This document shows positions 33,364 to 45,489 of a stretch of DNA of 64,000 nt, one piece after another. Under the pieces are notes generated by a model. It was given only the letters and a program-made list of their open reading frames with translations, was not told where the DNA came from and did not search any database. Within the stretch, counting starts at the first letter, position 1. Each line of letters opens with the position of its first letter. Source of the DNA: Xylogone sp. PMI_703 (taxonomy: Eukaryota > Ascomycota > Leotiomycetes); the NCBI GenBank assembly GCA_021399445.1, contig JAJTUQ010000001.1, positions 6,572,001-6,636,000 on the forward strand. Direction: 5' to 3'. The translations under genes and the position numbers were made by a program.

Positions 33364-34290
33364 TTACCAGATCGCAGTCTTGTTGCTTGATCTGCCAGTA
33401 GCTTCTTGGCCTAATCGCACACGATTCACCGCTACAGACTAAAATCAGCAAAAGTTCGTGGGATTGTTCTACCGAGCCTACTTCTACTTACCCTCTTTCA
33501 TCGTTGGCCGTGCAGACTTGACCCCATATGTTGCACAGTACCAGGTCTTGGCACACCACACGGCGATCATCAAGTCCATGAGCAGCTGGTCAACATCATC
33601 GACGAATGATATCTTGGGATGTTCCTTGACACCGAAGTCGATAGCAGCCGCTTTGTGCTTATCCTTGCTCTTCGATCGAGGAAGTTCGTTCTGTTCTCTC
33701 GCAATTTCTTTGCCATCTTCGTCTACCCAGACACCGCCTTTCTGTCTCAGGACTAACTGTCCTTTGAACTTACATTCCCAGTACTTGCCCTTGATCCCAC
33801 GCTTAAGCTCCAGATAGGCGGTCCCAGGATATGTGCTCCGTCGGAGACCTTTGATCTCAAAGCTCGCTAGGCTGAGTGGTGGTCGCGTGATGTGAAACAG
33901 ATCTTTGTCGACTACACTCGCAACGGTGCCATCCGGGCGTATCAAGCCAGGTACCGATCTCCGAAGCGTGATCTCGGAGCCAAGCGAGTTTAATGTGTAG
34001 GAGAGCGAGTAGAGAGCTTGTGATGGCGGAATGCTGGGATAGATGAGGGATTTATCGAGAGTCAAGGACCGATATTCATCCTTCTGGAGAGGGCGAGTAG
34101 ACAGCTGGCTTGTTCTGGCGCGCTCCGAGATGGAGTCTGGATGGGAGGAGCTGCGGTTGTGCGATGAGCCCGATTCGGTATATAACGCGTGGTTGACATG
34201 GTCGCCATAAGACGGTGAAGGATCCACCAGACTCTCGTTGCTCAACTGCGCGGCCTCGGCCTTTGGGTGAGGGTTTGAAGTGATGGACAT
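33364..34290 (-). CDS. Conserved-looking hypothetical protein, two exons
   Basis: Exon 1 is 34290-33492 and exon 2 is 33431-33364, giving 288 aa. The intron (33491-33432) has a GTAAGT donor and GTAG acceptor in phase 1, leading to AVNRVRLGQE and a stop. The N-terminal ~75 residues are Ser-rich and probably disordered. A compact region follows (~80-250) with LIYPSIPPSQALYSLSY, YPGTAYLELKRG and FVDDVDQLLMDLMIAVWCAKTW. I have an impression that similar proteins are widespread in filamentous ascomycetes without assigned function. No signal peptide or membrane anchor. Confidence 0.72.
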
Positions 34291-35412
34291 TCTTCAACAA
34301 AGAAAGGGACCTTGTTCTTGACGCTCTTCTTCTTTACTCTCTTCGTACGACGAGGAATCGAGGGGGATGCCTCTGTGGGCAGTGCAGATATAGTAATATC
34401 AGCATGGGGACGCTTCAACGCGTATGACGTTTCAATCAGCGATCGCCACTGCCACTGCTACGCAGCGAAGCGACCAATCAGCTGACCACATGCTTACACC
34501 GTTCGCATGGCTGAAAATCGATAGTTTACTGTGGTAGGTGGTTGTTGTTGTCATTGTTGTTTTTTTGCGGTGCAGCCATGCCCACTGGTTGCGATAGGAT
34601 TGTTTGGCAGCTCGATTCAGGTTTTCCTTGGGAATGTTGCTTCTTAGCTGAAAGCGGTTTCAAAGACGCTGCGGGCCTGGTGTCTCGGGACCTTCGGTGG
34701 CTGGAGCGGGAGGTGTTTGGTGCTCTGTGCCGGTGCCCGGGTACATGAGTTCAGGCTCGGGGGTGGCCCGTCCGCGGGTTCCTGGGCCGCTGAGGAAACT
34801 TTATTGCAACCGCAGAATCCCTGAAGAAACGCTGCACTTTTCCGCTGTACAGCGTATGGTACTCGGTACAAAAAGAAACAATACTAACAATGATAACAGA
34901 ATTGTATCGCCTCAACAGATGCTTCAACAGTCGACGGCATACAACAGACAACTCCCAATATTGAATCGTCGGCACCAAGAACTCCACAATCCCATCGCCA
35001 GGGTCGCATCCATCTTGGATGGCAAAGCAAGGCGACGCTACAGCAGTTATGTAACCGTGCTAGGCGTTTTGCGGTGTCGCTGGGGAATGCACGAGCACCC
35101 ACGGCCTGCAGATCTTCCAGCGGTCGCATCGCATCTCACCAGATCTAGACTGGAATTTCTCCGACTGCCGTGGTGATCGAGGCGATGTAGAACTCTGTAA
35201 CCGATGGGAGAGAAGGGACCTGTCAGTTGTGAGAACTGACGCGAGGTGAGGGCAGCTGAGTCCGTGTCTCACCAGCCATCGCGACGGAGAAGAAGAAAGC
35301 AATGCTCACTCATGTTACACCCTTCGCAAGCTTTGCCTTGCGCACATAATTACCTGGATTGTACGATTGATAGGTGAATAAATATATGCACAAGTCACGT
35401 GGAAAGCATAAC

Positions 35413-35447
35413 AAGGTAGGTATGGAAGGTAGGTATGGAAGGTAGGT
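35413..35447. repeat. 13-bp tandem repeat, 2.7 copies
   Basis: AAGGTAGGTATGG occurs twice in full, followed by AAGGTAGGT. Confidence 0.85.
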
Positions 35448-36576
35448 TGAATTTCAACACTCTCTATTTCAAATCATATTCAATGTGAATCTTGATATTC
35501 ATGGCTTTCTTTCTATGTTGGAATACTTGAGGATCATCATAGAATGGCTTACACCTAAGGATGCTTTCATCCTTCAGTTGCTCACTCTCTCCACTTTATA
35601 GATTCATTTCTCAAACCATATTCGTACTCTTTGTGTAATATCACCTGTATCCTTGACTTCTTTGCTGAAAATACGTACAATACACATCTCAGCAACTACT
35701 CTCATTCGCTACTGAGTCCTGGCGCTCATGGAAGATTCACTATGGTCTTCCATGCTTGTAAGGCAAATTCACTCATGGGTATCCTCTACAAAACAACAAG
35801 GAAAAGTGCAATTGGAAGTATTATTTTTCATCACTCACCTCAACAATAACCAAACTTAACAAGTGCTTACTCAGACTTGTAGATGGCCTCTCACAGGAGT
35901 ATATCCCTTCATAAATACATAGAAGGGTACACAGGGTTCAAGAACCGGCCAATCACAGCCAGGTACACCGTGTTTCCAAAGCACGTGGTAAGCAAGGTCC
36001 CTACAATTACTGTAATACGGACCGATTACCAGTGGATTGATTACACCTACTACCGAAATGAGAGATACCTATAATGCTAGGAATAGTGCTTGCGCAGGAT
36101 GCGACAGAAGACGAACCTCACAGGCTAGCTAGTAGCCCGAATTTTAGAACCCAACGACGCTCCCACCCGGCTGTTACTTAGACAAATGTGCCAAGCATAG
36201 ATTCAAAGGTATCTTGGGAACTTATTGGAGATTGAAAAAGATTAAGTATAAACTATTTCTTACTTTAGGGACTCAATCTACAAATCTTCTTTCTTTCGCA
36301 ACCCCAGAAACGGTTCGCAAGTCCTCTCATGTACTCCTCTTCAGGCATAAACACTTTCAAACCCATAGCCCAAGGTAGCCAAAGATGCTACTCCGCTTAC
36401 AATTGCTCATGTTCATGTGCAGAGAATGAGTGGCATGGCTCTCTCAATCTGGGAGCCCTTGCCTGGGCATTACCAAAGTCGAGAAATTATACAGCTATAC
36501 ATCGACACTATTCGTGGCGCTGAGCGCCCAGACCACCCTCTGACAATACTGATTCCCAAAACAGTCTCTATAACCA

Positions 36577-36960
36577 ATGAAACAACCGCAACAAGGTTGT
36601 TTGGGATCGTATAGGGCTGCTGGGGAGAAAATCAAACAGCCTAAAATCACGAAGATTCCCCAGGACGAAAAGTTCCTCAAATCTGTATATGAAAGAAGTG
36701 GCGGGCTGTGCACTGCGTTTACCTTGAAAATAATTATGAATTCAAGAAGGAACCTTGACGAGTTCACAGCTGAGTACAACAACCAACATAGACTAGCATG
36801 GGATGAAGACCGTTTGCTGAATAAGATCTACTTCATCTTATTGAGCAAGATCCGTTGCTTCGCCCTGGCTTTACCACTTGCAACTGGTGGGACCAGTATA
36901 GCAGAGAATAGCAGCCTGGTCGGAGACCGTTACTGGGAGGCAATGGGAAATATTATGTAA
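36577..36960 (+). CDS. Doubtful ORF, 127 aa
   Basis: This ATG-initiated frame has a protein-like, Lys/Glu/Leu-containing composition (for example FLKSVYERSGGLC and RLAWDEDRLLNKIYF). It overlaps a second frame ending at 36614 that also looks protein-like (IQLYIDTIRGAERPDHPLTI), so the two could be exons or frameshifted pieces of one decayed gene; I could not find a splice pair joining them in frame. No homologous family recognised. The surrounding region is otherwise gene-poor. Confidence 0.22.
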   Translation: MKQPQQGCLGSYRAAGEKIKQPKITKIPQDEKFLKSVYERSGGLCTAFTLKIIMNSRRNLDEFTAEYNNQHRLAWDEDRLLNKIYFILLSKIRCFALALPLATGGTSIAENSSLVGDRYWEAMGNIM

Positions 36961-38342
36961 GATACGTTGGGCACCGTGATTGGATGTGTTCCCTTCCGAG
37001 GTATAGAATCTTCTTTTTGCTCTGCTAAGAAGTTCATTTCTACTGTTATATTCGAATCGTTCCCTCAACCAGATTGCTAATAAGTTGCTTCCCAGTGGAA
37101 ACGATTAGTAGTCTCGAAGCTGGCTGGCAAGTCTCTAAAGGGGGCAAATTAGTAAGGTTAGTTCGGCTTGAGCGATGTGACGAGATGAAGAATGGGCCTG
37201 CGCCTGATGAACAGATCATCTAAACTCTCAGAATGTTGCTTTTCTCCGAGGATTAAGACTAGCAGATGCGAAAGCATTTTGTCAGTTAGTGAACATGGCG
37301 CTTCTCGCGCTGCTCAACGGACGAGCGCTCAAATTCTCACCTGGACACTCTGCAACTATGGAGCGCAGGGCATTCAAGGCGAATTTCGGCGTACGTTACT
37401 ATACCGCGGCCACATGTCCCATTCACCGAAGAGGAGATTTTAAGTCGAGTTCAGAATACTTGGACATTACTTACTCGAGAGCTATCCGGCTCTTATTTTT
37501 TGAACATTTGCTGGCTTATCTTAACTTGCTTAGGCCACGGTATTCAGTCAGATCTGAAGTTGCTCTAAGGCATTGGGACGGCAGGTTTTGCCAGCTGTCA
37601 CACCTTGAACACAGCCATATTATGGCAAGCACAGAACAATCTACGCCAGTCTTGCTCCCTTGGTAAGATGCTCAAGGGAAAATTGAGCTCTCTCTGTAGA
37701 TCATCAGCCTTCAAGGGAGGCATACTGGGAGACATGATGGATCTTGGCATGACCCTTCAAGCCATCCAGCTCATGTGACTTTCTAGGAATGAGAAAGGGT
37801 CATTCTCTCTCATCGTATGCCCCAAATTATGTCAATATCAATGGGTGAGAGAGATAGAGACGGCATATAGACCGGTATAATTCATAAGCTCTTGTTCATT
37901 TATTGTTTACTAACTTAAGCGCCTCGTCTTTCAGTAAAGGTATCTTCACTACGGGATGTAACAGAGGGGTTACCTGAGCGTATCAACGACCTCAATATGG
38001 GGGCTTAGTACGTAGGCATCACCGCACAAAGAGTGATATCATCAACGACACGATGCTCGCGGGGCAGAATCTTGTGACGTAGTGTCCGATCCCGGACATT
38101 CAGCCCACTACAAAGATCGTAGCTATCTGTGGAATCTCCGATGCTGAAAGCATATAGGATCAAAGTTTGAGGCTTCCCCCCCTCTCCGGCGCTGAAATCC
38201 TAGCACACCCCGAATATCAGACCTGGATCTCGCAGCTTCTATTCGCGCAGCGACCGCTTGAATAGTCTTTACTATATCGGTGTCATGGATCGCACAATTC
38301 GCCCCCTCTTTCGACTAATCATATTACTATGGCGGTAATGCG

Positions 38343-38596
38343 GCAAGTGCAGCAAGATTAGAGATCTACGACGCAATAGCTGCTGCATCCATGACAATGA
38401 AGAAGTACACGACAGAAAACACTTACCGCGGACATTCCAACCAGGAGATAAAGCATATTTACGACTTCACCATGGCTATAATATTCTGAGAGTCAAAAAT
38501 CATAAACTCCATCAGCAGCGTGTAGGTCCTTTCACAATATTAGAGAGGGTTGGATCTCAAGCGTACAAATTACAATTGCCAGGACATTGGCGATAA
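38343..38596 (+). mobile_element. Ty3/gypsy retrotransposon relic (integrase C-terminal part)
   Basis: In one frame 38352-38408 reads LEIYDAIAAASMTMKKY; in a second frame 38411-38596 reads DRKHLPRTFQPGDKAYLRL, then HHGYNI, then QQRVGPFTILERVGSQAYKL. This is the linker and C-terminal domain after the catalytic core in Ty3/gypsy integrases, where YYDRRH...GDxVLLRLHKGY...QQRVGPF...RVG..AY.L is characteristic. The two parts are separated by a one-base shift near 38409, and a TAA follows HW-R at 38594. No LTRs, protease, reverse transcriptase or catalytic DDE core were recognised nearby, so only a fragment remains. Confidence 0.85.
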
Positions 38597-39038
38597 CTTT
38601 CTTGAGGAAGACATGGCGCTTCGTAATTAAGCTTTTCATCTTGAACAGGGATGGGAATTCAATGTGGGATACTACGGGGTACTGACATTGGTAGTATAGT
38701 AGGAAGTATATCGCATCGACGAGGGCAACAGGGGGAGGGTGGAAGGAGCAGATGGGTTATCAGATGGCTAGAGCCTCGTATTTACTGGCTTTAGGCTTTT
38801 TATATGGTATTTGTTTACTCCATTCTCTGTGGCTGTTGACTGGAAGAGTTGAAGTTGTGAATAGGAGTCTACACCCCCATTGCTCAGTCTGAAGTGGGTA
38901 TCATCATCATCACATTAATATTGATGTCAATTTGACAGCAGTGAATATCCTTGTTGTCATTCAGTTACTTGTTATCAAATGGCAGTTAACATCGCCGATA
39001 TACACAAGGCCGTTGCACGTCATCTGTTTCCCATAAAC

Positions 39039-40497
39039 CTATAACTTCTGCGCCACAACCACCTCCTTATCCTTGGGGAAGATATGAGGAAGCGGCCCTT
39101 TGGGTACCACATGCTTTCATGAAGTCAGTAAAAGCACCCCACAATGAACAACTCTCATTTCCAAGAGAAATCGGTGGGTGGGAAATATCAACTCACCTCA
39201 GGATTCATCGGCAAGCTCTCCCAGTAATGGCTCTTAATCTGCTCGAATATCGTATCTGCCTTGAACTCCGGCACATCCCAGTACAGGTGCCTCAGCCACT
39301 TATGGATGGCAGGATATCCGCTTCGGATGTCCTTGATGTTGCATTTGAAGAGGGATACATAGACGGGATCGAAACGAATAATAGTCACGTAGAGTCGGAC
39401 GTCGGCTTCGGTGAGCGTGGCGCCGAAGTAGTATGGTCCTGACGAGCTGGATTTCGTGAGCTGGGCCTCGACTTTGTCGAGGGATTCGAAGAGGGATGTT
39501 ACGGCGGCATTGTATGCTTCTTGGGTTCTGGTTCTCATGTATTAGAAACAGGATAATGAGATTGGATATTGGTGGGGATTACTTTGCAACTCCACATTTG
39601 CTGTTTAGAGCAGCTTGGTTAGCGAATGTGTTCATAGATACTCCCTCAAGATGAGGGATACAGAAGAGGCTGTTTGGGGAAATACACTCACTATACACCA
39701 TTATTGATATTGTTATAATGCCAGTCATTAACAGCATCAATATCCGCCCGGAGCTTCTCAGGATAGATATCAATCTTGGCGTACTTCTCCGGTAACAGAG
39801 CGTTGAATTCTGAATTGAGCATACGAATAATCTCAGAGCTCTCGTTTGAAACAATCGTCTCGAGCTTCTTATCCCAAAGGATAGGAACTGAGAACCGTCC
39901 TGTGTAGTCTGGATTGGCCTTGAAATAGAGATCTCGCGTCTCTTCGACGTCCGAGTGGAGTGGATCAGGGGTGCAGAACTCTCCTGGTTCGTTTTCTCCT
40001 GACTTGACGAATCGCCATCCTATTTAAGTTTTTTTTAATATCAAAATAGACTTAGATCAGCTAGTTCTTGTAGGGTACAGGACGTACCTGTCTGTAAGGA
40101 AAGCAAGTGATGGACACTTGTTACTGAAATGAAGTCCTCGAGTCCTTTCAGTCTCCTCACGATCAATGTGCGATGAGCTATTCATAGCAAGAGCAAGTGT
40201 TAGCCATTTAAGTACACCTCTAAGTTCTATGTTGTATCATATACGAACCCCATGGACATGCATAAGATACGTAGAGATGATATCGTCCCTTCTCAGGAGG
40301 ATGCTTCGCCCCGGGCTCTGCTGATATATGAGAGCGAAACTGTGCATCAGGGCGCACAAAACTGCCGTCTTTGCCGATGACTGTTGATAACGAGGGGTTC
40401 TCACTATAAAAAATAAAGTTATCAATTAGACCATTTTATTTATCACCTGTTTGAATATCTGGGCTGGAGTTGCTATCTAGTACCGTTTCGCAGCCAT
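39039..40497 (-). CDS. Glutathionyl-hydroquinone reductase (ECM4/omega-like glutathione transferase)
   Basis: Seven exons: 40497-40484, 40403-40249, 40177-40088, 40019-39692, 39600-39583, 39527-39197 and 39113-39039, giving 336 aa, near the usual size of the family. The N-terminal thioredoxin-like domain contains the catalytic Cys in YACPWAHR (C54). Further family blocks are LIVRRLKGLEDF, GRFSVPILWDKK, IVSNESSEIIRM and, in the helical domain, LTEADVRLYVTIIRFDPVY. Such enzymes reduce glutathionyl-hydroquinones using glutathione and are cytosolic. The usual W-x-M block after SVH is replaced by HHLLSLQTG at the exon 3/4 border, so this junction is the least certain. A Zn2Cys6 regulator lies ~720 bp upstream on the same strand. 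Confidence 0.9.
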
Positions 40498-41220
40498 GAT
40501 TTTTGCCCTTCTGGAAAACTTCGATTAGCTAAGCTTTAATTATTTCAAAACCTCCTCTGTCTTGCGATAAGAACTGAATGTATGAAATTATAGAGATTTA
40601 CTATAGGCTTTAATAGTAAATTTCAGTAGCTACTGTTGTTGACTAAAAAAATGCATCCGGGCCCGAGTGGACTGCAAGTTCTCCGCCTAATTAGGAGCCA
40701 TTAGCAATTGAAGCCGTAGGTCAGTTTCGGCGTTCCATTAGGTCATATTACGAGTTCAATTCAGAAGGATATGTCAGCCACTAGGTGCTGCTGACGAAGC
40801 AAGGCTAAATATTAGGTTGCGAAAGTATCAATTTCCTGTTTATTGTAACATACGGCACTCTCTGTCCAGTATGATATGTGCAGTTACAGTGGAGAACTAT
40901 CATCAAAGTGCCCTATTATTTACACTCAAATCCCTTAGACTTTACTCAACCCCACCACGCCCTTGACCTCGTGAATCGTCTTCTCTTCTCGAGGTAAGGA
41001 TTCAAGATTGATATCTTGATTTTGAGTTCGTTTCTTTACATGTACTGTTCAGCTCGTTAGAGGAACCATTTATTCCCTTTATCATACATCCGTTAAATTT
41101 CATTACGACCCATATCAATGGATTATGTTTGAGAAGCAGTGCATCAGTGCTGCAGATTTTCAGGAAGCCTGTGCATAATATTAGGCTCCTACTTTCAAGA
41201 GTAGGAAATCGGAATCCAGC
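40498..41220. other. Intergenic, promoter of the glutathione transferase gene
   Basis: 723 bp between two same-strand genes. AT-rich with no open frame of note. It contains the promoter of the leftward glutathionyl-hydroquinone reductase gene and the 3' end of the regulator gene. Confidence 0.55.
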
Positions 41221-43447
41221 TTACCAGGGTAGGTTTGCGGTGTCATGCATATAAAGTGTTTCCTCATACATCATGCGATCTTGTTGGCCAGCAAAATTCC
41301 CCAAATCCAGCATTAGATCATCTGTATATCTCATACTAGGGTCACTGAAGCTAGTAGCTGTTTGGCTAACGTCGGCTAACGGAAGACTGTCCTGCCTCAT
41401 CTGTTCTCTGCTCCATGAGCCATCCATCTTTAGCCGTAACTCAACTAGTAATTGCCACAGCGGGCTACCTCCAATTGAACGGTTAGGATCTTCATATCTC
41501 AAAAATGCAATATCTACTTGTTTTTTGGCACGATCCATGTCTGATTTCCGGGTCAGTTTAGGTAGATGGGTTATAACAATAGCAATTGCTAGCCACGGAA
41601 CGGCAACTTCAAAAATCCAGCCCCAGTTTCTTGGAGTGAACGTGCTGATATGATAATCATATGCTTCCAGTAGTTCAACCGCTGAGACGAAGACACTATT
41701 TATGCTAATCAGTGTCCGTACCGATATGAAAGTGACTAGCAAAACTTACTGGTGCATTTCATTATCCCTTAGTGAGGCATCTGTTTCCATGGCCTTTCGA
41801 TATCGATTAACAAGCTTTAAGCTGGACAGGCTAACCTCCACAAATGCGGCAACCACTGTCTGTGAGGGATTGCTCCTGTCTAAGCCCTTCAAGTATTTTG
41901 TGTTAAGGTTCATCTCAGTTTGACGTATGAGGTTTTCCCTTTCTTTCAGCTCACGGCTGTCCAGTCTCGAAATATCCCGTGTCAGATCTGCGATTTCACG
42001 ATGAGCTAAAGCAAAAGTCATTCCCTTGCAACCAGTTGCATCACTTGGAACAGAAGACGGTAGTGCAAAACGACTTGCGTGCCATTCTTCGTCATTCGCA
42101 TTCTTGGGAGGAGTTGTGTCCGCAGTCATGGGCATCTGGGATTCAACACCAAAGCTACCTAGGGCCAGCCCATCGAGAATGGAGAGATGATTGAACATTC
42201 TTCGCCGAATTTCACAGACCCATGGTGATAATGGGAATTTTTCCGGATCCCGATGAATGCCCATGTTTGTAGCCACTCTCCATGTTACTGCCAACAGGGC
42301 GAGTGCATCTTGAGATTGGCTATGCGTACTTTGTTGGAAGAGGAAGGTCTAGATATCTATTTAGACAAAAGATCAAGTAATATAATTATGATAGTCACCT
42401 CTATCTTACAAGGAGAGTGAACGGACTTACAATATAGTGTAACAGAGCCTGCATAGTGTTGACACTCTCACCCGTGACGAAGTTGACCCTGGTTAGTGCT
42501 ATTTGTGTTGCCCGATGAAATCGCTCCACAAGGACGCACTTGTTGAGTCCAAATATGGTTTCGGCCATCTGTGGACTCATATTATTTGCTGCTAGTGTGT
42601 ATACAGAAAATAAAAGTCCCTCGAATTCAAGAGGCATAAAGAAAGTACCACGGCGATATTGATCTAGCTCCTTTCCAAAATGGGATAGGTGCATTATCCG
42701 TAGAAAGGGATTGACATCTTTGAAGAAAAATTGGAGCAACTTGTTGCTCTCGTCCAAAGTCGGATGCATAGCTGCAATGTCTAACGTATTCTGAGGCAGC
42801 TGCAAGCCAATGGAGGATAGTGATATCCACGGTGAAATTCCCTTGGATGTAGGTGGGATATTAAAGAGGCTTCTAAGCTCTTCAACCTGTTTTCATCTTC
42901 ATAAGAGATATGGTCTGTGGAATGGATACGTGAGCTCAAAACCAACCTCGCTAATTAATCCAGGCCAGAAATCGGAGTCATAATATCTTGAACAGCCTTC
43001 CTGAAATATCTTCAAGCCAACAGGGTAGTGTTTTGGCCTGCTGTTATGATCATAACCCGCTCCTGTGCCTGCTAGGAGCTTAGCTGATGCATTTGCCAGC
43101 CGAGGCTGTAAGTTGAGCCCCTGACCCAGCTGGCTGGCTTCAACTTGGCTATTGGTGCTTGATGGACTCGAATGACTGCTCTCACGCATCATCATTGATG
43201 CCATCAAAGCCTCCAGGCGGGCCAATCGCTCTCGGATATCCTCATCGTTTGCCGGTGCCGTTTCCTGGCCAGAAGCAACGCCATCGCCAGTATCGTATGT
43301 ACATAGTTGCTTTAGCCTACTGCAATTTGAACAAGGTCTGGCTTTATCGCACCTGACCTTCCTCTTGCGGCAACTTACACATGGCTTGCTGTGAGAGGAT
43401 ATCGTAATTCCTCCGTTCTCAAGATTGCTTTCTTTGTAGCCGTTCAT
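41221..43447 (-). CDS. Zn(II)2Cys6 fungal transcription factor
   Basis: Four exons: 43447-42947, 42886-42431, 42348-41750 and 41695-41221, giving 676 aa. The N-terminal zinc cluster is C-x2-C-x6-C-x5-C-x2-C-x6-C starting at about residue 23 (CVSCRKRKVRC), followed by a short heptad-like segment (RERLARLEALMASMM). The middle region (~220-480) matches the fungal_trans regulatory domain, including VNPFLRIMHLSHF, TMQALLHYI and WRVATNMGIHRDPEKF. The start is the ATG at 43447, as the longer frame opens only with TTG. At the end, CTG|GTAAGC could be a further donor, so a small extra C-terminal exon is possible. Its nearest same-strand neighbour is the glutathionyl-hydroquinone reductase, a plausible target. 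Confidence 0.9.
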
Positions 43448-43980
43448 TGTGGGCACAGCACGTCCCGGGTATGGCAAATTTATCCTACCCTAAGATACAG
43501 ACCGTAGGAGGCAGCTTCGGGCACTTGTAAGCCGATATTCTTCGCGCATTACGCAAGCAACTGCTTCCTCCCTCTTGAACTGCTGCCTTTTGGGGCCCTA
43601 GATGGTTGTATATCTGCTGTAAGATTGATAATTGATGCGCTGCAGTCAGGTGTTAGTAATCCGAAGACCCCACATTTGGGTCGCGCAATCCCTCTATGTA
43701 GTTCGTCTATCTACCGGTAGTTCGTCAGCTTGGCGCCATGCGCGCTACCGAAGACCCTACTTTCTACAGCGAGGATGAATTGCTGAGTAGACGCCACTCA
43801 TCATACCTTAATAATCACTGGAGTTCTAGGTCTCTATTATTGAGCCTGCGGAGTTGTCCTCGCGCATCTCCTATCCCGAAATTCTATGCCTTAGATGCAA
43901 GAGGCGGCCGGGCTCCGAGCTTAGGGGATACCTTAATTCTGCTGATGGCATATATCTCCGTAATAGGTGGAAATAGTGTT

Positions 43981-43998
43981 GACCTGCAGCTGCAGGTC
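43981..43998. repeat. 18-bp perfect palindrome
   Basis: GACCTGCAGCTGCAGGTC reads the same on both strands with no spacer; it includes two PstI-type CTGCAG sites. Confidence 0.9.
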
Positions 43999-45489
43999 TA
44001 GGGGGGGCATTTTCTAGATGCGGTCTAGAGCCTCTGACCGCCCAAACCCCCATGCACTTGCTAGCTGATATTATGTAGACTGCCCTCGTATAATGCAAAC
44101 AGCATGCGGAGATTGTAAACCACACTCATAGAAATCGGAGTCGTTCCTGTTATCCAGCGTATTCGACAGCTATCATGGTGCCTGAAAAGATCCATTCTAT
44201 GTCGTGTTGATAGCTTGACTGGCAAGGAGCAAACAATTTAGGGCCTCGGATCGAGACTTGGCGGTCCGACTATTCTAGCGTCCTTACGAAGACGTATCAG
44301 TGTGTCTCTTGCCTATTAGAATGATTTCAATTAGATAGAAATATGCAGTTTGAGAGGAAGGCCTACTTACCTTCATTCATGCCTGTTGTATTCTTGGCTT
44401 CTATCAGCGACAAAGTCCGCATCGGATAGACACGGTAGACGGGTCATGATATGCTTCGGAAGAGGTTATCCGGAATGGAGGACCTCTGATTGGCGATTTG
44501 CGTAGCTGAGGTCTGAAAAAAGGAACCAGAAATTATGAGTATAGGGTATCTGAATAGGTTGAGAGGTAAACTGATCTAACCACAGATTATATTTGCTGCA
44601 AAGTAGGGAGGGCCCTTGGCCTTCTTATAGTTTACGTTCCTCTCCCAAGCAGTGAACCAGTAGCCTCTCTCGGCGGCAGAGGACCTCAGTCGCCGACGGC
44701 TTTCGCTCATTAGGGAGCTAAAACTACAGTCCTGACTGGCCAGTTGGTTTCTGCGTGTGATGAATGTATCATTGTGGGGAATAGGTAGGTCTATGCTACT
44801 CTATGTGTGGATGTAGGGATTCCTAAACAGAAAGATTTATCCTGCATGGTGTACTGTTTGCGGCAATTTAGTCGCCGAAGCAAACAGTGCGTCTTGAATG
44901 TACACATATCTATGTTACTTAGATCCTGGGACCACTAGGTGGGCATGATTATGAATCTATGTGCGTTTAAACATTGGACATTAAGACGCATGCCGGCTCC
45001 TCTCCGATATTCTCCTGGAGTATATGAGTTCTACACTTGAAGTTAACAGAAGTCCAATGTGACGTTCGAGCAAAAATAATAGACCTGAACAAACATCTGG
45101 AGAGATCCTATAGGGGATTACCCACAAATGAAGAGGGAGAAGAAATAAAGAAAGGAGAGGCAAGTTAAGACAGGAATAGAAATGTTTGACTTACTTGCGG
45201 GTTTTGACTGTAAGTCGCTGTAGAATACAGCTTTTCAAATACTATCGAACACACTCCAGGAATAGTGGAAATTTCAGCATTTATGTTTTTGAAATAACTG
45301 CGTTGATTGTCTTCGTTGCTTTAGCTGAGTGAGCTTGACAATCATAGTTTTCTCGAAGTTGACTTAGTTTCATATTGTGCGGAGATGTGCTATAATAGAT
45401 TACTAAACGTCACTGAGGGAAGTGTTGAGCTGTTTTGGCAAATCCATAATACAGGGGTCCACCCTATGCATCGTCTAGGGACGGATCTG

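Larger units (their letters stand above)
34291..39038. other. Long gene-poor region with retrotransposon relic
   Basis: About 4.7 kb without an intact supported gene. It contains a 13-bp tandem repeat (35413-35447), short frames at 35883-36074 and 36417-36960 of doubtful status, and a Ty3/gypsy relic (38343-38596). Frames between 34542 and 35302 overlap on both strands and look spurious. The last ~400 bp before 39039 is presumably the 3' flank of the glutathione transferase gene. Confidence 0.55.

Noticed and set aside
41040..41220. Extra C-terminal exon for the zinc-cluster regulator via CTG|GTAAGC
   Set aside because: A CTGCAG acceptor would keep a frame for some codons, but the sequence beyond looks like AT-rich intergenic DNA; the TAA right after the Trp codon was kept as the stop.
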